64,000 bases of DNA from Symsagittifera roscoffensis (Eukaryota; Xenacoelomorpha; Acoela; Convolutidae), in NCBI RefSeq assembly GCF_963678635.1, contig NC_087062.1, positions 21,627,789 through 21,691,788 on the forward strand, in the 5' to 3' direction. This document shows, in pieces, positions 23,301 through 31,469 of the stretch. Within the stretch, counting starts at the first letter, position 1. Every line of letters starts with the position of its first letter. Both the position numbers and the translations under genes were made by a program. The notes below the pieces were generated by a model. That model was not told where the DNA came from. It saw only the letters and a list, made by a program, of their open reading frames with translations, and searched no databases.

Positions 23301-23822
23301 AAGATCACGAAACAGACAAGTGAAAAAGAAATTCTGGACACATTTCAAAACAATAACATGACATCTCAAGAATGGGAAGATGTAACAAATCAAGTGTTGA
23401 CTCGCGGAGTCCAAAAAGAAGCCGAGAAACTAATGTCACGACAAATGGACCCAGTAGATTATTCCACACCAGGATTTGCGGACGAATCCGATAAGGAGGA
23501 AGACACCACGACAGTCAGACGGAGTAATAGACAAACTAAAAACCAGGGACCGAAGAGGTATGGCAGTCCCGTATCACACTCGATAAAACTGATTGGTTGT
23601 GAGGACGATGTCACCGAGTTGAACCTGGCAGCACTTGAGGCCTACAGATTGCGACTAGCGAAGTTAAACATAAACAAGGAAGCGTCGGAAACTAACACGT
23701 TTGACAGGCTAGAGAGACACCTTTTCAAGAGAAAGTTTGGTGCTACGTCACTGGACGAGGCGGGATCATGGAACGTCGCAAGAAACAAAGAAGAAGTTTT
23801 AAAGAAAATAACAAAAGACTAA
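17319..23822 (+). CDS. Gag-Pol polyprotein of a Ty3/Gypsy retrotransposon (2167 aa)
   Basis: The start is the ATG at 17319; the frame extends slightly upstream but has no earlier ATG. Domains seen: Gag, then two zinc knuckles (C317-C320-H328-C332 and a classic C339-C342-H347-C352), aspartic protease with DTGS (D452), reverse transcriptase about 620-820 with motif A D700 and FLDD (D766, D767), RNase H about 915-1055 (first Asp D927), a Ser/Thr/Lys-rich linker of about 380 residues, integrase zinc finger (H1447, H1450, ECRSC), and the integrase core with D1514, D1573 and E1609, a D,D-35-E arrangement. A tail of about 500 residues follows, with an RRSNRQ...KRYGSPV motif often seen at the end of Gypsy integrases. 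All catalytic residues are present. Gag and Pol share one frame with no frameshift or stop, so their ratio must be set by processing or another route. Confidence 0.95.
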   Translation: MAQPAGFLSQDNRTDMGIPVFWTTANSDPPWNFRIWLDQFFLAVTVKESVDPELLLQEPKEVLLEQLPRPETPRENENAQAIADREARDQLARDKINLENEERRARGPKVGHNVYYNEVQKRVASRLFLALGTEGKKKFVQKNPHVEVSKLEFREMVALAKVSFDKSQSVTYERYKLFNRSQETGETLEAFHAALTAQAAKAELGTLEDQLVRDLFISKMKNVVLQDTLTFETFSPEEVLKRALKFEQSKQTTQAFQKTNATTASTVQINGAAKIKQEPIMSIGNKNASGRRQANSGYRKKFADRKEGRSFADSKTCTRCGRIFGEGHLKKCPAMGKTCKNCSKPNHFAKMCKSQQVNEIAEKSSSSDEECNLIQSFESCEEFEIMSVESELSSLEEIDEYIKGQSNKNKESDKHRKDVQKVDIRRNTRSKQIRSLKALVRIDHQIINMTIDTGSPVSFLNWATAKMILESSKNTKFIPRENLNLTTKFVDYNKQPINILGAITTNIRSAGWEVVGASFLITERRTRCILGLDLQSKVGIHTTQKLAPKEKTRFDVLLCEQSEGWKNKFYSKFKNLFDRQGCSKNHVVSTKFKYQLCPLQEKGRRIPIHIQEKVYEEMEKLLKEGHIERLDKCTSDCFIAPIVITVKKDDSIKLALDAKPINRQLFKNKYQMPNVDELIDGVSQIVTANTNGKLHFSVLDLKYAYSQLKLTAETAKQCNFNIIGGQATGTYRFLTGFYGLADMPAEFQKAMDRTLNHAENTFCFLDDILIVSKGSEQEHEELIMNVLKKLDKENLALKLSKCEFFQQEVNWLGHKLSSDGISPKITKTEAILKLSPPTSLKQLRSFLGSINHLAKFIPNAATLTEKLRPLLREENEKKKLKSVKIQVKKFEWKEEHSGIFESIKTAVANITKIHYYDPSLDTRVKCDASHSGLGASLEQQNAEGEWIPIAFASRYLNTQEKKYSTNELELLAVVWSVDRFKHYLLGKEFVIATDHKALVSALDENKSNKTYQSRLTRWVDRLLPYQFKVVHLPGKDMGIVDYLSRNPKGEPWPESVLDEKFVVTSIESFHKALDCLNSRINDQYRLDRNENVLEYSRIDQNMSIKNTSSTRCYSNQNGPKWTKHDRNERNEDSRSFQREKRENPKISISQNRQRIQSVQSLEKTNKFLNQKSRKMQSDDLNNSGKEKKNVRIQERNNNNTLREEVTTTFHRTRMIRPHISESEDSDLEQTTQARWYLPNTQSGQSTSTAQAVSPGKKGPSTSTVSTAQSKIVSFWELVGSGRSTEPPFVAMELEATSGIQNPKSPGRSTSGDEAEVGQIVEVDLTLDSDDRDYSSGMETCVITPEKTRHNSRKSEYKRGEQLMESDNPLSLVKLFDKSLLAELVSEDTWMDRLRRVVERNDRHGFELMGPYTNPLWHQMSVVDDCLLVDNRLAVPEKLRQAVLRRLHQGHPGQEAMLEVSNYLWWPHMHKDIVNMAEECRSCTRYGKNAKYLIPKNSTKPLPLLSQPGQELQLDYAGPLEDHKGKKIYLLVAIDRYSKFPSVKVTKSTGGKSTIKFLRTYIDTHGIPESIKTDQFSGFKGKAMRKFCTENNIEQKFCPVGDHRGCGLVERTIQTIKRRLGVRLLDEKVQSIKLCLSTIIRDLRWNKQKSIKVSPFEAHFGRLPKTEFKIVRDKFLMDSDRLDKEHLERSALTASQLKRRIDQSRENVKIIRKGRNSRDTSPLFRHDTAIAKEKATAKELKQLLEANAKWNATRRDLSDSELRRVVDETSTINPELRKELLYSWERGFIEDKQTKSKEDLSGSFLRKHEQRKSGKALTIPLKSKIVSATPSTIKTAAGAVYRKSDIARSKLSTQPKVDSAEKKRSPTGEEPRSKQQKTGTLPVQEDSDSAEEHDVKDRGLQDEYLEDSQLKEKFQNSPSVVTSRDTRTGGGLNLGGKREKPNRAGPIVQNKKPTRGKTQESGTTKAAKTVTKQRDTSNEAVYIPSSTPREAPTTKKITKQTSEKEILDTFQNNNMTSQEWEDVTNQVLTRGVQKEAEKLMSRQMDPVDYSTPGFADESDKEEDTTTVRRSNRQTKNQGPKRYGSPVSHSIKLIGCEDDVTELNLAALEAYRLRLAKLNINKEASETNTFDRLERHLFKRKFGATSLDEAGSWNVARNKEEVLKKITKD
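17320..17335 (+). promoter_or_regulatory. Putative primer binding site
   Basis: TGGCGCAGCCAGCAGG directly abuts the 5' LTR and begins with TGG, complementary to a tRNA 3' CCA end. I do not assign the tRNA. The site overlaps the first codons of Gag-Pol, so the same bases serve in priming and in coding. Confidence 0.7.
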
Positions 23823-23910
23823 GGAAAAGGAGAACAATTTTCTGTAAACTTTGAACAACTCGTATTATTTATAAAATTTCATAAAGTATTATATAAAATT
23901 TTGTTGTTGT

Positions 23911-23918
23911 CAGGGGAA
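23911..23918 (+). promoter_or_regulatory. Putative polypurine tract
   Basis: CAGGGGAA immediately before the 3' LTR is the expected place for plus-strand priming. It is short but purine-rich after the C. Confidence 0.6.
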
Positions 23919-24177
23919 TGTGGTACCGTGTAGTACTGCTGCCACAGTAACCTCTGAGAATAGTGCTATTAATTATTCTGTTATGTATTGTTATTACTAT
24001 TCAAGGCCGTTTATGCAGGCCAAGCGCAATAGTCATTTAGGACATTGCTGTTGAGATAGAGACATGAAAAGACAAGCATGATCTCAGATCTAAAATAAGA
24101 CAAAGTTAGCAGTCTAAATTAAAACGTTTTACTTATTCTGTTTTACAATTACTTGAGTAAATCCAACAGTTATCACA
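23919..24177 (+). repeat. 3' LTR of the intact Gypsy element
   Basis: 259 bp, identical to the 5' LTR as far as I can align by eye. AAATT follows as the right target-site duplication. Confidence 0.95.
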
Positions 24178-24182
24178 AAATT

Positions 24183-25143
24183 AAAAGCCCTATTTTGTCG
24201 AGTATTGAGGTATAGTATTTAAGCAAAAAGTTCTCTTTTTTCTGAGTTTTTTTCTGATTCGTGTGTTCTCGCATGGTTTGATTGATGTTCCCTCAACCAC
24301 TAAATGTTAAATGGTTTTGAAAAACGTTTGATGTAATCGCTACTTCATTATTAGAGCCTACTGTTGATTTAAAGTAAGTGCCATATTTGTCATGATTCCA
24401 GAGATACAGTTCTTAAAGTAAAAATTGTTTTTTCCTACTTCAAAGATTTAGTTAAATGTTGACAGTAAAATAATGATGGCCAAAACAATTAAAGCTTTCT
24501 GGGGGCAACTACCTAGCGGATGTGAGTACGTATGTGTGTTCCTCCCTTCTTCCACGAACGCTAACAGGTTTTTTACCACAAAAAAATCACATGTTAAAAG
24601 TTCTTGCTATAAAAAACTTATCTTTATAGGAGGTTATCTAGCAAGACCTGCTACTGCAGTGCATCTTTTCTTAAAGAAAATTGCATGATAACATTTCTTG
24701 AGCAAGTAGGGTCATCCTTGCCCCCAATTTTTTAATTTGAAGAAGTCTAGGGGGCAAATTCAAAATCATTTCTCTTGGCAGTTGGAAAAGTTTTCAACAA
24801 AGGATCATTTTAACTCCAGAAAAAGCATTAAAATTGTATCAGTTAACTGTGTCTGCCATTTACTTGTGGTACATGATTATGCTATGAAAGAATTGATTTC
24901 AAAAAACTCCATAACTTCGTTGATCAAAACCATTAGAACCTCTCGATTCAGATTTTTTAGAATTCAATTCTAATTTTCATTAAAAAATCTCAGCTCTTTT
25001 TTACTCACCCAATTTTTGTAAATTTCTATGCTTTAGTTGTTTTTCGCGTGTGAATATGGATTAACGTGTGATGCTACGTTATAAGGACGAAAAGCAAATA
25101 TTTTCACAATGTTCAGTTGTTCAACATTCCAAGTTTCATTGAA
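24183..25143. other. AT-rich spacer between two LTR elements
   Basis: No gene recognised. Frames of 71-78 codons are not convincing. This would be the older host background between insertions. Its right end, CATG (25144-25147), is the target site of the next element. Confidence 0.6.
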
Positions 25144-25147
25144 CATG

Positions 25148-25557
25148 TGGAACCTGATCTAAACTACATTTTATGATTGGATAAATTAGATATCTTACCA
25201 CTGTAAAGTATTTAATATTAACCAATCATGATCCATCAAACTAACAACCCACTTATTTGTAAGTGCTGAAATTACTTGTAATTTCAGCACCAGAGAGATT
25301 TGAATTTAACTTAGAAATTAGTTGCCTCCCCAAGAGAACTTCAGCAGCCGCAATAAACCAGTATACCCTAGATCTATCGAGCCTAGCAGAGACTAGTTAA
25401 ACAACCTGAGACTAGATAGTATAAGAGTAAGATTAGGATCGGTATTAGACTAAGAAGTTGCACGAATCTATCCGGCCGAAAATAAGATAGCGTGACGAGC
25501 AGACGGTGTACCCTATCCGAAATTACTCTATGAGTTAACCACTTCGGTCATAACTCA
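25148..25557 (+). repeat. 5' LTR of the giant element
   Basis: 410 bp, TG...CA. It contains a perfect hairpin, GTGCTGAAATTA with its complement around CTTG (25263-25290), and AATAAA at 25352-25357, which can serve as a polyadenylation signal. Bases 25148-25213 and 25320-25557 match the 3' LTR; the 100 bp between are replaced in the 3' copy. Confidence 0.88.
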
Positions 25558-25559
25558 TC

Positions 25560-25577
25560 TGGTGCGACCATAAGTCT
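25560..25577 (+). promoter_or_regulatory. Putative primer binding site of the giant element
   Basis: TGGTGCGACCATAAGTCT begins two bases after the 5' LTR. The TGG start fits a tRNA 3' CCA end. The tRNA is not identified. Confidence 0.55.
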
Positions 25578-26800
25578 CGAACAAGACCTTAATAGCTTAG
25601 AATTAACCAAAAATAGATTAGAATTTAGACAAAACATTTTCAAAATGTTATACGACGATAATTTAATCGAAATGTCTCTACGACTCAATAGATCAGAGCC
25701 AATATTCCCAACGATAATGGAACTACCCGGAATTGGAAGAAGACCTCGAACCAGAGACGACATACGACAAAGTAGAAACTTACCATATAGTTATATGATA
25801 GTACGGCAAAAGCCAACACAAACTTTTATATTTAGAATTTTATTAGCAATGAATTTAGATTTTCATTTACAAACATAAAATCTTGAAGTCAATCTTCATG
25901 ATCATTTCAGGCGCTAAACAAAATTATTAATATACAATAACGATTGATAAAAAGATCTCAGCTCGTTTTCCTAAACTCTGCAGTATTATATAAAACATGT
26001 TTGGAAAATATTTATTGAAAATCAAAACAAAAATTAGTAGCATGACAATAAATTGTTAGTAATCATAAAATCTTTTGTAGTTCCAGCTTCATCACCTAAA
26101 ACATAACAGCAATCATCAGCTCACTAAACATCATTAACTAAAATTTTTTAAACAATTTAAACCCTTTTAAACTTAAATTCACTTAATTTTAAAATCAGAT
26201 AATCAAGGCTTATCCTTGGATCTAAATTAATTTTTCTTTTTCATTAAATTTAAAACTTGATCATCAAGGCCTATCCTTGGATCAAAAAGAACAATTTTGT
26301 TCTCCGCCACCCACTTAGCTAGTGTCTTACGACCTCAAACGTCGATTCACTATCCAACCCTTTCAAAAAACCCAAGACTAATAGAAATTTTTGAACAAAA
26401 CTAATCATTCAAATTAGGATAAACAGTGAAGAACTTCGGTTATTCATCCTTCACTTGAACCCTCCTCTTACCAGACCCAGGATAAATCTTAGACTTAGTA
26501 AGTTTAAAATAGTATCTAACGAACTACTCGCGTTCTAATTATACCTGAACCTTGTGGATCGATTTACTATTCTCCAACCCTTGAACACAATCACTACCCC
26601 TAAGTAAGATTAAGTAAGTTAACACCTTAGCTTATACTAGCCACGAGAAAGTAAAAAATCATTCTTCGGAATCGATATACTTTTCTCTCCAACCCTGAAA
26701 AAATAGACCCAGGTTAAGCTAACCAAAAAATCGTAAGGACTAACAGTTTAAGAAAATAGAAATCATCTAACAACTTTTTGCATCCATCATCCTAAACCTT
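25578..26800 (+). other. Long untranslated leader of the giant element
   Basis: About 1.2 kb with only one short frame (25645-25878). It carries a duplicated stem-loop, ATCAAGGCTTATCCTTGGATC at 26202-26222 and ATCAAGGCCTATCCTTGGATC at 26263-26283, where CCAAGG-type stems flank a short loop. A loosely repeated phrase like CGAT-TAC-TCTCCAACCCT occurs near 26340, 26570 and 26680. Packaging or translation-control roles are possible but unproven. Confidence 0.6.
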
Positions 26801-27268
26801 ATGTCATTTAAAAATCTAGGAAACAAACAAACAATCGTTTTACACAACTGTGAAATTGATAACAAAAAGTACGACCTTGTAATCACACCTCATACGCAAA
26901 CAGTTGGATATATTAGAACAAAACGACAAACACTAAAAAGGAAAATATTAACCAAACAAAGACAAATCACACGAAAAAGATTTTCAAAAAATAGAAACGC
27001 ATTTTCAGAATCAGAAGCCAGCAATTTAGACGAACTTTTTCAATTAAAAGAATCTATTGATAAAAATTGTCCCATTCACGATCAATTATATTTTTCCGAC
27101 TCAGAAACAACTTCAAATTCATCAAAAAGAGGAAAAAGAAGAATAAAAAAGCAATATAAGCACAAACCAGTACACTTGTATAATTGGAATCAACCAATTA
27201 GACACATCGATAGTTACCTATTAACAGTCATTAAACGAAAAAATGAGCCAAACCAACACTCCAAGTGA
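26801..27268 (+). CDS. Small basic protein of the giant element (155 aa), function unknown
   Basis: Intact frame from an ATG at 26801. It encodes a Lys/Arg-rich protein with basic clusters (KRQTLKRKILTKQRQITRKR, and SKRGKRRIKKQYKHK) and an acidic/serine patch (YFSDSETTSNSS). No domain recognised. Its 3' end overlaps the next ATG (27244), which opens the first Gag-like segment. Small basic proteins in complex retroviruses act as RNA-binding regulators, but that role here is only a guess from composition and position. It is one of the few undamaged frames in this element. Confidence 0.55.
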   Translation: MSFKNLGNKQTIVLHNCEIDNKKYDLVITPHTQTVGYIRTKRQTLKRKILTKQRQITRKRFSKNRNAFSESEASNLDELFQLKESIDKNCPIHDQLYFSDSETTSNSSKRGKRRIKKQYKHKPVHLYNWNQPIRHIDSYLLTVIKRKNEPNQHSK

Positions 27269-29339
27269 AGATAGTCCAGATGACGACGATATTTACCCCT
27301 TCCTCGTAGATGCACCCGATAATAGAGGACAACACGATCTTTGCAAGAATTTACTCCTAAATTAGTTTGAGCCCGGAATCAGCCCATGCAAAGCAGAGTT
27401 CCCAGATGTAAAAATCAAAAGACAAATTATTGATCATTATCTGAAAGATATATGTAATTTAACAACAATACGGAATCTACACCATAGAATTCAGTACACC
27501 AAACCCGAATCACCGCAAATATGTAATTCAAACAGACGATCTTGACTTATAATTTTCAAATGTATTCTTAGAATATATAAAAAGCATACAATATCATAAC
27601 TCACAAAGAGCAAACTCCATATTTACTAATGAAGTTTTTGCAATAATATATAGTTATATTTCAATATTAGAAAATGAAATCCCAATCCCAAATGTCTCAC
27701 CGACAGAGACATCCAAACATATAAGAATACGACATGAAATCACACTATTTTCAACTTTCCTACATATAATTAAAGAAAATTTCACTAATGATGAAGTTTC
27801 ACAACATAAAAAACATGACTTACAAAAAATTTTGGCATGGTTTATAATAGATTATTTCACACATAATATAGATTTAATTTCGGAAGCATGAAAAAATTTC
27901 AGACCTCAAAATTCAAACGATGATACCGCCATCACAGAACAGTCAGACTACGTTTGGGACCCCGAATGGTCTCATTATGCATTCATAAATATCCCACAAA
28001 AATCTCAAGTCAATCAATAATTACAATATCTTATACAAGAGATTATGTAAGAGTAGTACCATTAACCATTGATGCAACACCATTAAACTACAATACATTT
28101 TTACCTGATACGCGAAATAAAAGTTTAAATTCGACCGTCATACACCATGAAAACCTTAATGGAACTAGGATTCTTACACAACAAGATATTCAAACACCAT
28201 CACACTTCATAAATGAAGAAATCGTCCAAACAACAACAACTACACAACGAAGTATTTCACCGATACGTCCAAATTTAACAACACCAAGAAGTACAAACAC
28301 TTCACTAGCACAGGTAACCTTACAATCAACCGTTAAACTTTCAGTTGCTCCAAAATATTCACAAATGGATTATCAAACATATAGACCCATGACAGTACCG
28401 TCAAAAACACACAGAACGTTCACAAGAAACACTTTTGCGGAACACAATTATAATTACGCACATTCATCAAAAACAAACTATCCCCCACGAAAAACTAATA
28501 ATAATCAGATAAGATCTCGATATTGGGATAACCCAATGACAACAACCAACTCAGTAAATTTTCAAACTAATTCACATCCTCCACAGGATCGTAGTGAAAA
28601 TTACCCATTTTTTCAACAAAATAAAAATAAAAAGCAAGCACCTCATCGTACGGATTATTTATTCTCTGATGATGATTATTTACAACCAGATATATTTGCA
28701 CCATATACTCAAGAATATCGCGGACAAGGAGTGCAAAAACCACATACATATCATAGAATTTTTTCTCCACATCCAACAGATACACAAAATCAACAACCAA
28801 TACAAATGCAAAACCCAATTAATACACAATCTTTTCAACCAATTCAGCCACAAAACCCAATGATTACACACTCGTATCAACCAACACAAATGCAAAATGA
28901 AATACCACTTCCATATTACCTTCAACAACACGAAATAACAAAAAATCAACTCTCAAACTTTTCACAAATGCCAAATGCCTCAGAATCCCTACAATTGACA
29001 ATGAATCCATACCTTATGGGTGGATCATCAATAACATCAAACAAACCATTAATGGTATTCACAGGAACAGACCCTGAATATTCTGTAGAAGATTATTTAA
29101 ATGCAGTAACAGCAAATTTAATTTTAAATATAGGACCTGAACCAATTGATACACCACTACATCAAAATTGGATACATCGACGCACAGCGTTGATACAAAC
29201 AACCTTAGATGGCGCAGCCCAAAAATGGTTTTCAGTATTGCCTATAGAAATAAAATCAAATTGGAAAAGATTTACACAAGAATTTTCAAAAATGTTTGAC
29301 TCCGAGAGAAATAAGCAACAACAAAGATGTTTTATGTAA
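27244..29339 (+). pseudogene. Gag region of the giant element, broken
   Basis: An ATG at 27244 opens an acidic N-terminus (SEDSPDDDD) that stops at TAG (about 27363). Further in-frame or shifted coding pieces follow at about 27580-28020, then a 461-codon frame from 27954. The latter has a Gln/Asn/Pro-rich middle, including repeats around QPIQMQNP-type phrases (28790-28900), and a Gag-like core near VFTGTDPEYSVEDYLNAV (about 29056) and DGAAQKWFSVLP (about 29209), similar to the capsid region of Gypsy Gag. The frame ends at 29339, overlapping the next frame (29296) by 44 bases. That overlap could be a programmed frameshift or another lesion. Confidence 0.62.
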
Positions 29340-31329
29340 TGAAATTTGCAGATTACCAAATGAAACCATCAAACAATTAGCAGTACGTATCGAAACACTA
29401 ATTCGAAAAGCATATTCATTAAATACACATGACTATAAAAACACAAAAATGACAGAAATCTTAATGATGACCTTAACACCTCAATTAAGGAAAATAGCAA
29501 TAAAAAAGAGAGCATCCCATCCTTCCTCAATTCGAGAGCCCGATCTAGAGTTTCGAAAACTAGTAGACAAACTAGAGCAAGCGGAAATCACAATGAAACT
29601 TGAAGAAACAGAAAATCTGAAGTTACAATATGTTAATCGAATTGAAACAAATACCACAAATATCAACAACATACAGGAATCAGATACAGACCTCGTTGAA
29701 AAAATCACTGAAATACTAAATATTTATGAAAAACACCCAAACTTTAAAGGCAAACCATCTTTCAAAAAATGGTGTAATTACTGCCGACGATACGGACATA
29801 GTATTTCTGAATGTAGACAAAAACAACAGGATAACCAAAACAAACCTCAAAAATATAAAGAACCAAATAAATCATTCTATCAATACATGAAGAAAGATCA
29901 AAATCTAACAAACAAAAATGTATACAGCAACAACAGTTCAGGAAAACCACTTCCGAACAATACCAATTACACGAGAAATCAATCACCTTATAACTCAAGT
30001 TATAGAGGAAGATCACCAGAACGAAGAAATACACAAAGTTCTTCACAAAATCATTACAATCGACCTGTTTCTAGACCTAATTCCCAATCAAACATAAGGA
30101 ATAAATACTATCCAAACAATCAATCACGAAACTCATCATATAATAGAAATAGAAACTATTCAAATAATCGAAATAGAAGTTATTCAAACAACCGAAATCA
30201 GAACTACCCGAACAATCGATCAATGAATAACTCATATAACAGATCAAACTATCACAAATCAAACGATAATTATCAAAACAGATCACGAAACAATTCACAA
30301 AATCGACATTCAAGTTATAATAATCGTTATAGAATTTATTCCCAATCACCACATAGAAATAATAACCATTATAATAATTCTAAACATCGCCACAGAAGTA
30401 GTACACCCAAACATCAAAGACATATTAATCAAGTACAATCAATTGAAGAAACAACATCAGACCCCCCAGGTATTGATGACACAGGAAATAACGAACTACA
30501 AATAAATCAAATAAACTGTGGATCATCAGACACAGAAAGTGATACAGAAAACACTCTCTCCATAAATATGATAGCAGTCGAAAACGACTACGAACCTATT
30601 ATATATGAACAACCTTTTTCATCACATATATATGAAAATCAATTAGAACTCCTTCACAATTTTTATATTGAACCCATCCATACTACACAAACGGCACAAG
30701 AAACTAACGAAATCAACACTGTAAATAAATCCAATGAAAATGACAAAACAAAATGCTTGAATACAAACCACATCTATCAAAATATACAAAAAGAACAAAT
30801 CAAAGAAAAAATTTGGACAATACCATTTCTTTTAGAAAATCCAAGAAACAAAGAATTTCAACCACCAGATCTTGAAATTGATTTTTTAATTGATTCAGGA
30901 GCAGAATCAAACATAATAAACATTCCCACATGGAATGAAATCAAAACATTACACCCAAAATTGACACCTCTTGCAACCTCCAGTAAACTAGCAACAGCAC
31001 AAGGATCAACAATGGTAAACTATGGAAAAGTTCAATTATTTTTTCTCCCCACAAGAACAATGGAGCAAAATAAAATTTTAAATAAACCATTTAAACAAAT
31101 ATTTCAAATCACTGATATTAAGCACAATATCATTGGAATACCATTTATCTCTAAATATATACCAACAATCAACATCTTGAATAGTAAAATACTAATCAAA
31201 GATAAGTACACAAAAACAAAAAACACAGCCCTAACATTTTTTCAAAGATTAAATAAACAACCACTATTCTTTTCAAAATTTTATCCAATTTACAACCAAC
31301 AACGAAAACATATCAGGAAACATATTTAA
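29296..31329 (+). CDS. Gag C-terminus, zinc knuckle and protease of the giant element
   Basis: A 677-codon frame continuing from Gag. It starts with capsid-like sequence (LPNETIKQLAVRIETLIRKAY), followed by a zinc knuckle WCNYCRRYGHSISECR (CX2CX4HX4C, about 29770-29817) and an extraordinary Asn/Tyr/Arg/Ser-rich stretch of about 150 residues (29920-30420, repeats like NNRNRSYS). An acidic region comes next, then an aspartic protease with DFLIDSGAESN (about 30880-30912), DSG instead of the commoner DTG. The frame closes at 31329 before the reverse transcriptase. Coding-like sequence resumes in another frame at about 31470. Confidence 0.68.
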   Translation: MTPREISNNKDVLCNEICRLPNETIKQLAVRIETLIRKAYSLNTHDYKNTKMTEILMMTLTPQLRKIAIKKRASHPSSIREPDLEFRKLVDKLEQAEITMKLEETENLKLQYVNRIETNTTNINNIQESDTDLVEKITEILNIYEKHPNFKGKPSFKKWCNYCRRYGHSISECRQKQQDNQNKPQKYKEPNKSFYQYMKKDQNLTNKNVYSNNSSGKPLPNNTNYTRNQSPYNSSYRGRSPERRNTQSSSQNHYNRPVSRPNSQSNIRNKYYPNNQSRNSSYNRNRNYSNNRNRSYSNNRNQNYPNNRSMNNSYNRSNYHKSNDNYQNRSRNNSQNRHSSYNNRYRIYSQSPHRNNNHYNNSKHRHRSSTPKHQRHINQVQSIEETTSDPPGIDDTGNNELQINQINCGSSDTESDTENTLSINMIAVENDYEPIIYEQPFSSHIYENQLELLHNFYIEPIHTTQTAQETNEINTVNKSNENDKTKCLNTNHIYQNIQKEQIKEKIWTIPFLLENPRNKEFQPPDLEIDFLIDSGAESNIINIPTWNEIKTLHPKLTPLATSSKLATAQGSTMVNYGKVQLFFLPTRTMEQNKILNKPFKQIFQITDIKHNIIGIPFISKYIPTINILNSKILIKDKYTKTKNTALTFFQRLNKQPLFFSKFYPIYNQQRKHIRKHI

Positions 31330-31469
31330 TTTTTCATTAAAACAAGTTCACCAATATGATAAAAATCAAAATAAACATTAACTCTATATGTCAGTCTTTG
31401 AATTCAAACCTATCCATAAGTTTTTCAAAATCACAATTTCATCCATAAAATATTTGAAAAATACGAATT

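Larger units (their letters stand above)
17061..24177 (+). mobile_element. Complete Ty3/Gypsy LTR retrotransposon, 7117 bp, apparently intact
   Basis: Two 259-bp LTRs (TGTGGTACC...TTATCACA) at both ends look base-for-base identical. The element is flanked by AAATT on both sides (17056-17060 and 24178-24182). A primer-binding-site-like TGGCGCAGCC follows the 5' LTR directly, and a short purine tract (AGGGGAA) precedes the 3' LTR. One open frame spans almost the whole interior. Identical LTRs and an undamaged ORF argue for very recent insertion and possible present activity. Confidence 0.96.

Noticed and set aside
17632-23414. Several 60-153 codon frames opposite the intact Gag-Pol ORF
   Set aside because: Shadows of the 2167-codon ORF; no motifs of their own.
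25263-25290. Rho-independent-type terminator
   Set aside because: A good hairpin, but inside a eukaryotic LTR and not followed by a T-run; treated as an LTR feature.
25320-25557. LTR of only 238 bp starting AGTTGCC
   Set aside because: The 238-bp match is real, but the longer limits give TG...CA ends, shared TGGAACC starts and an exact CATG target duplication, so the shorter boundary is an effect of the 3' LTR rearrangement.
28567-30352. Minus-strand hydrophobic frames opposite Gag
   Set aside because: Complement of A-rich, Asn/Gln/His codons gives Leu/Ile/Cys/Trp frames by chance.
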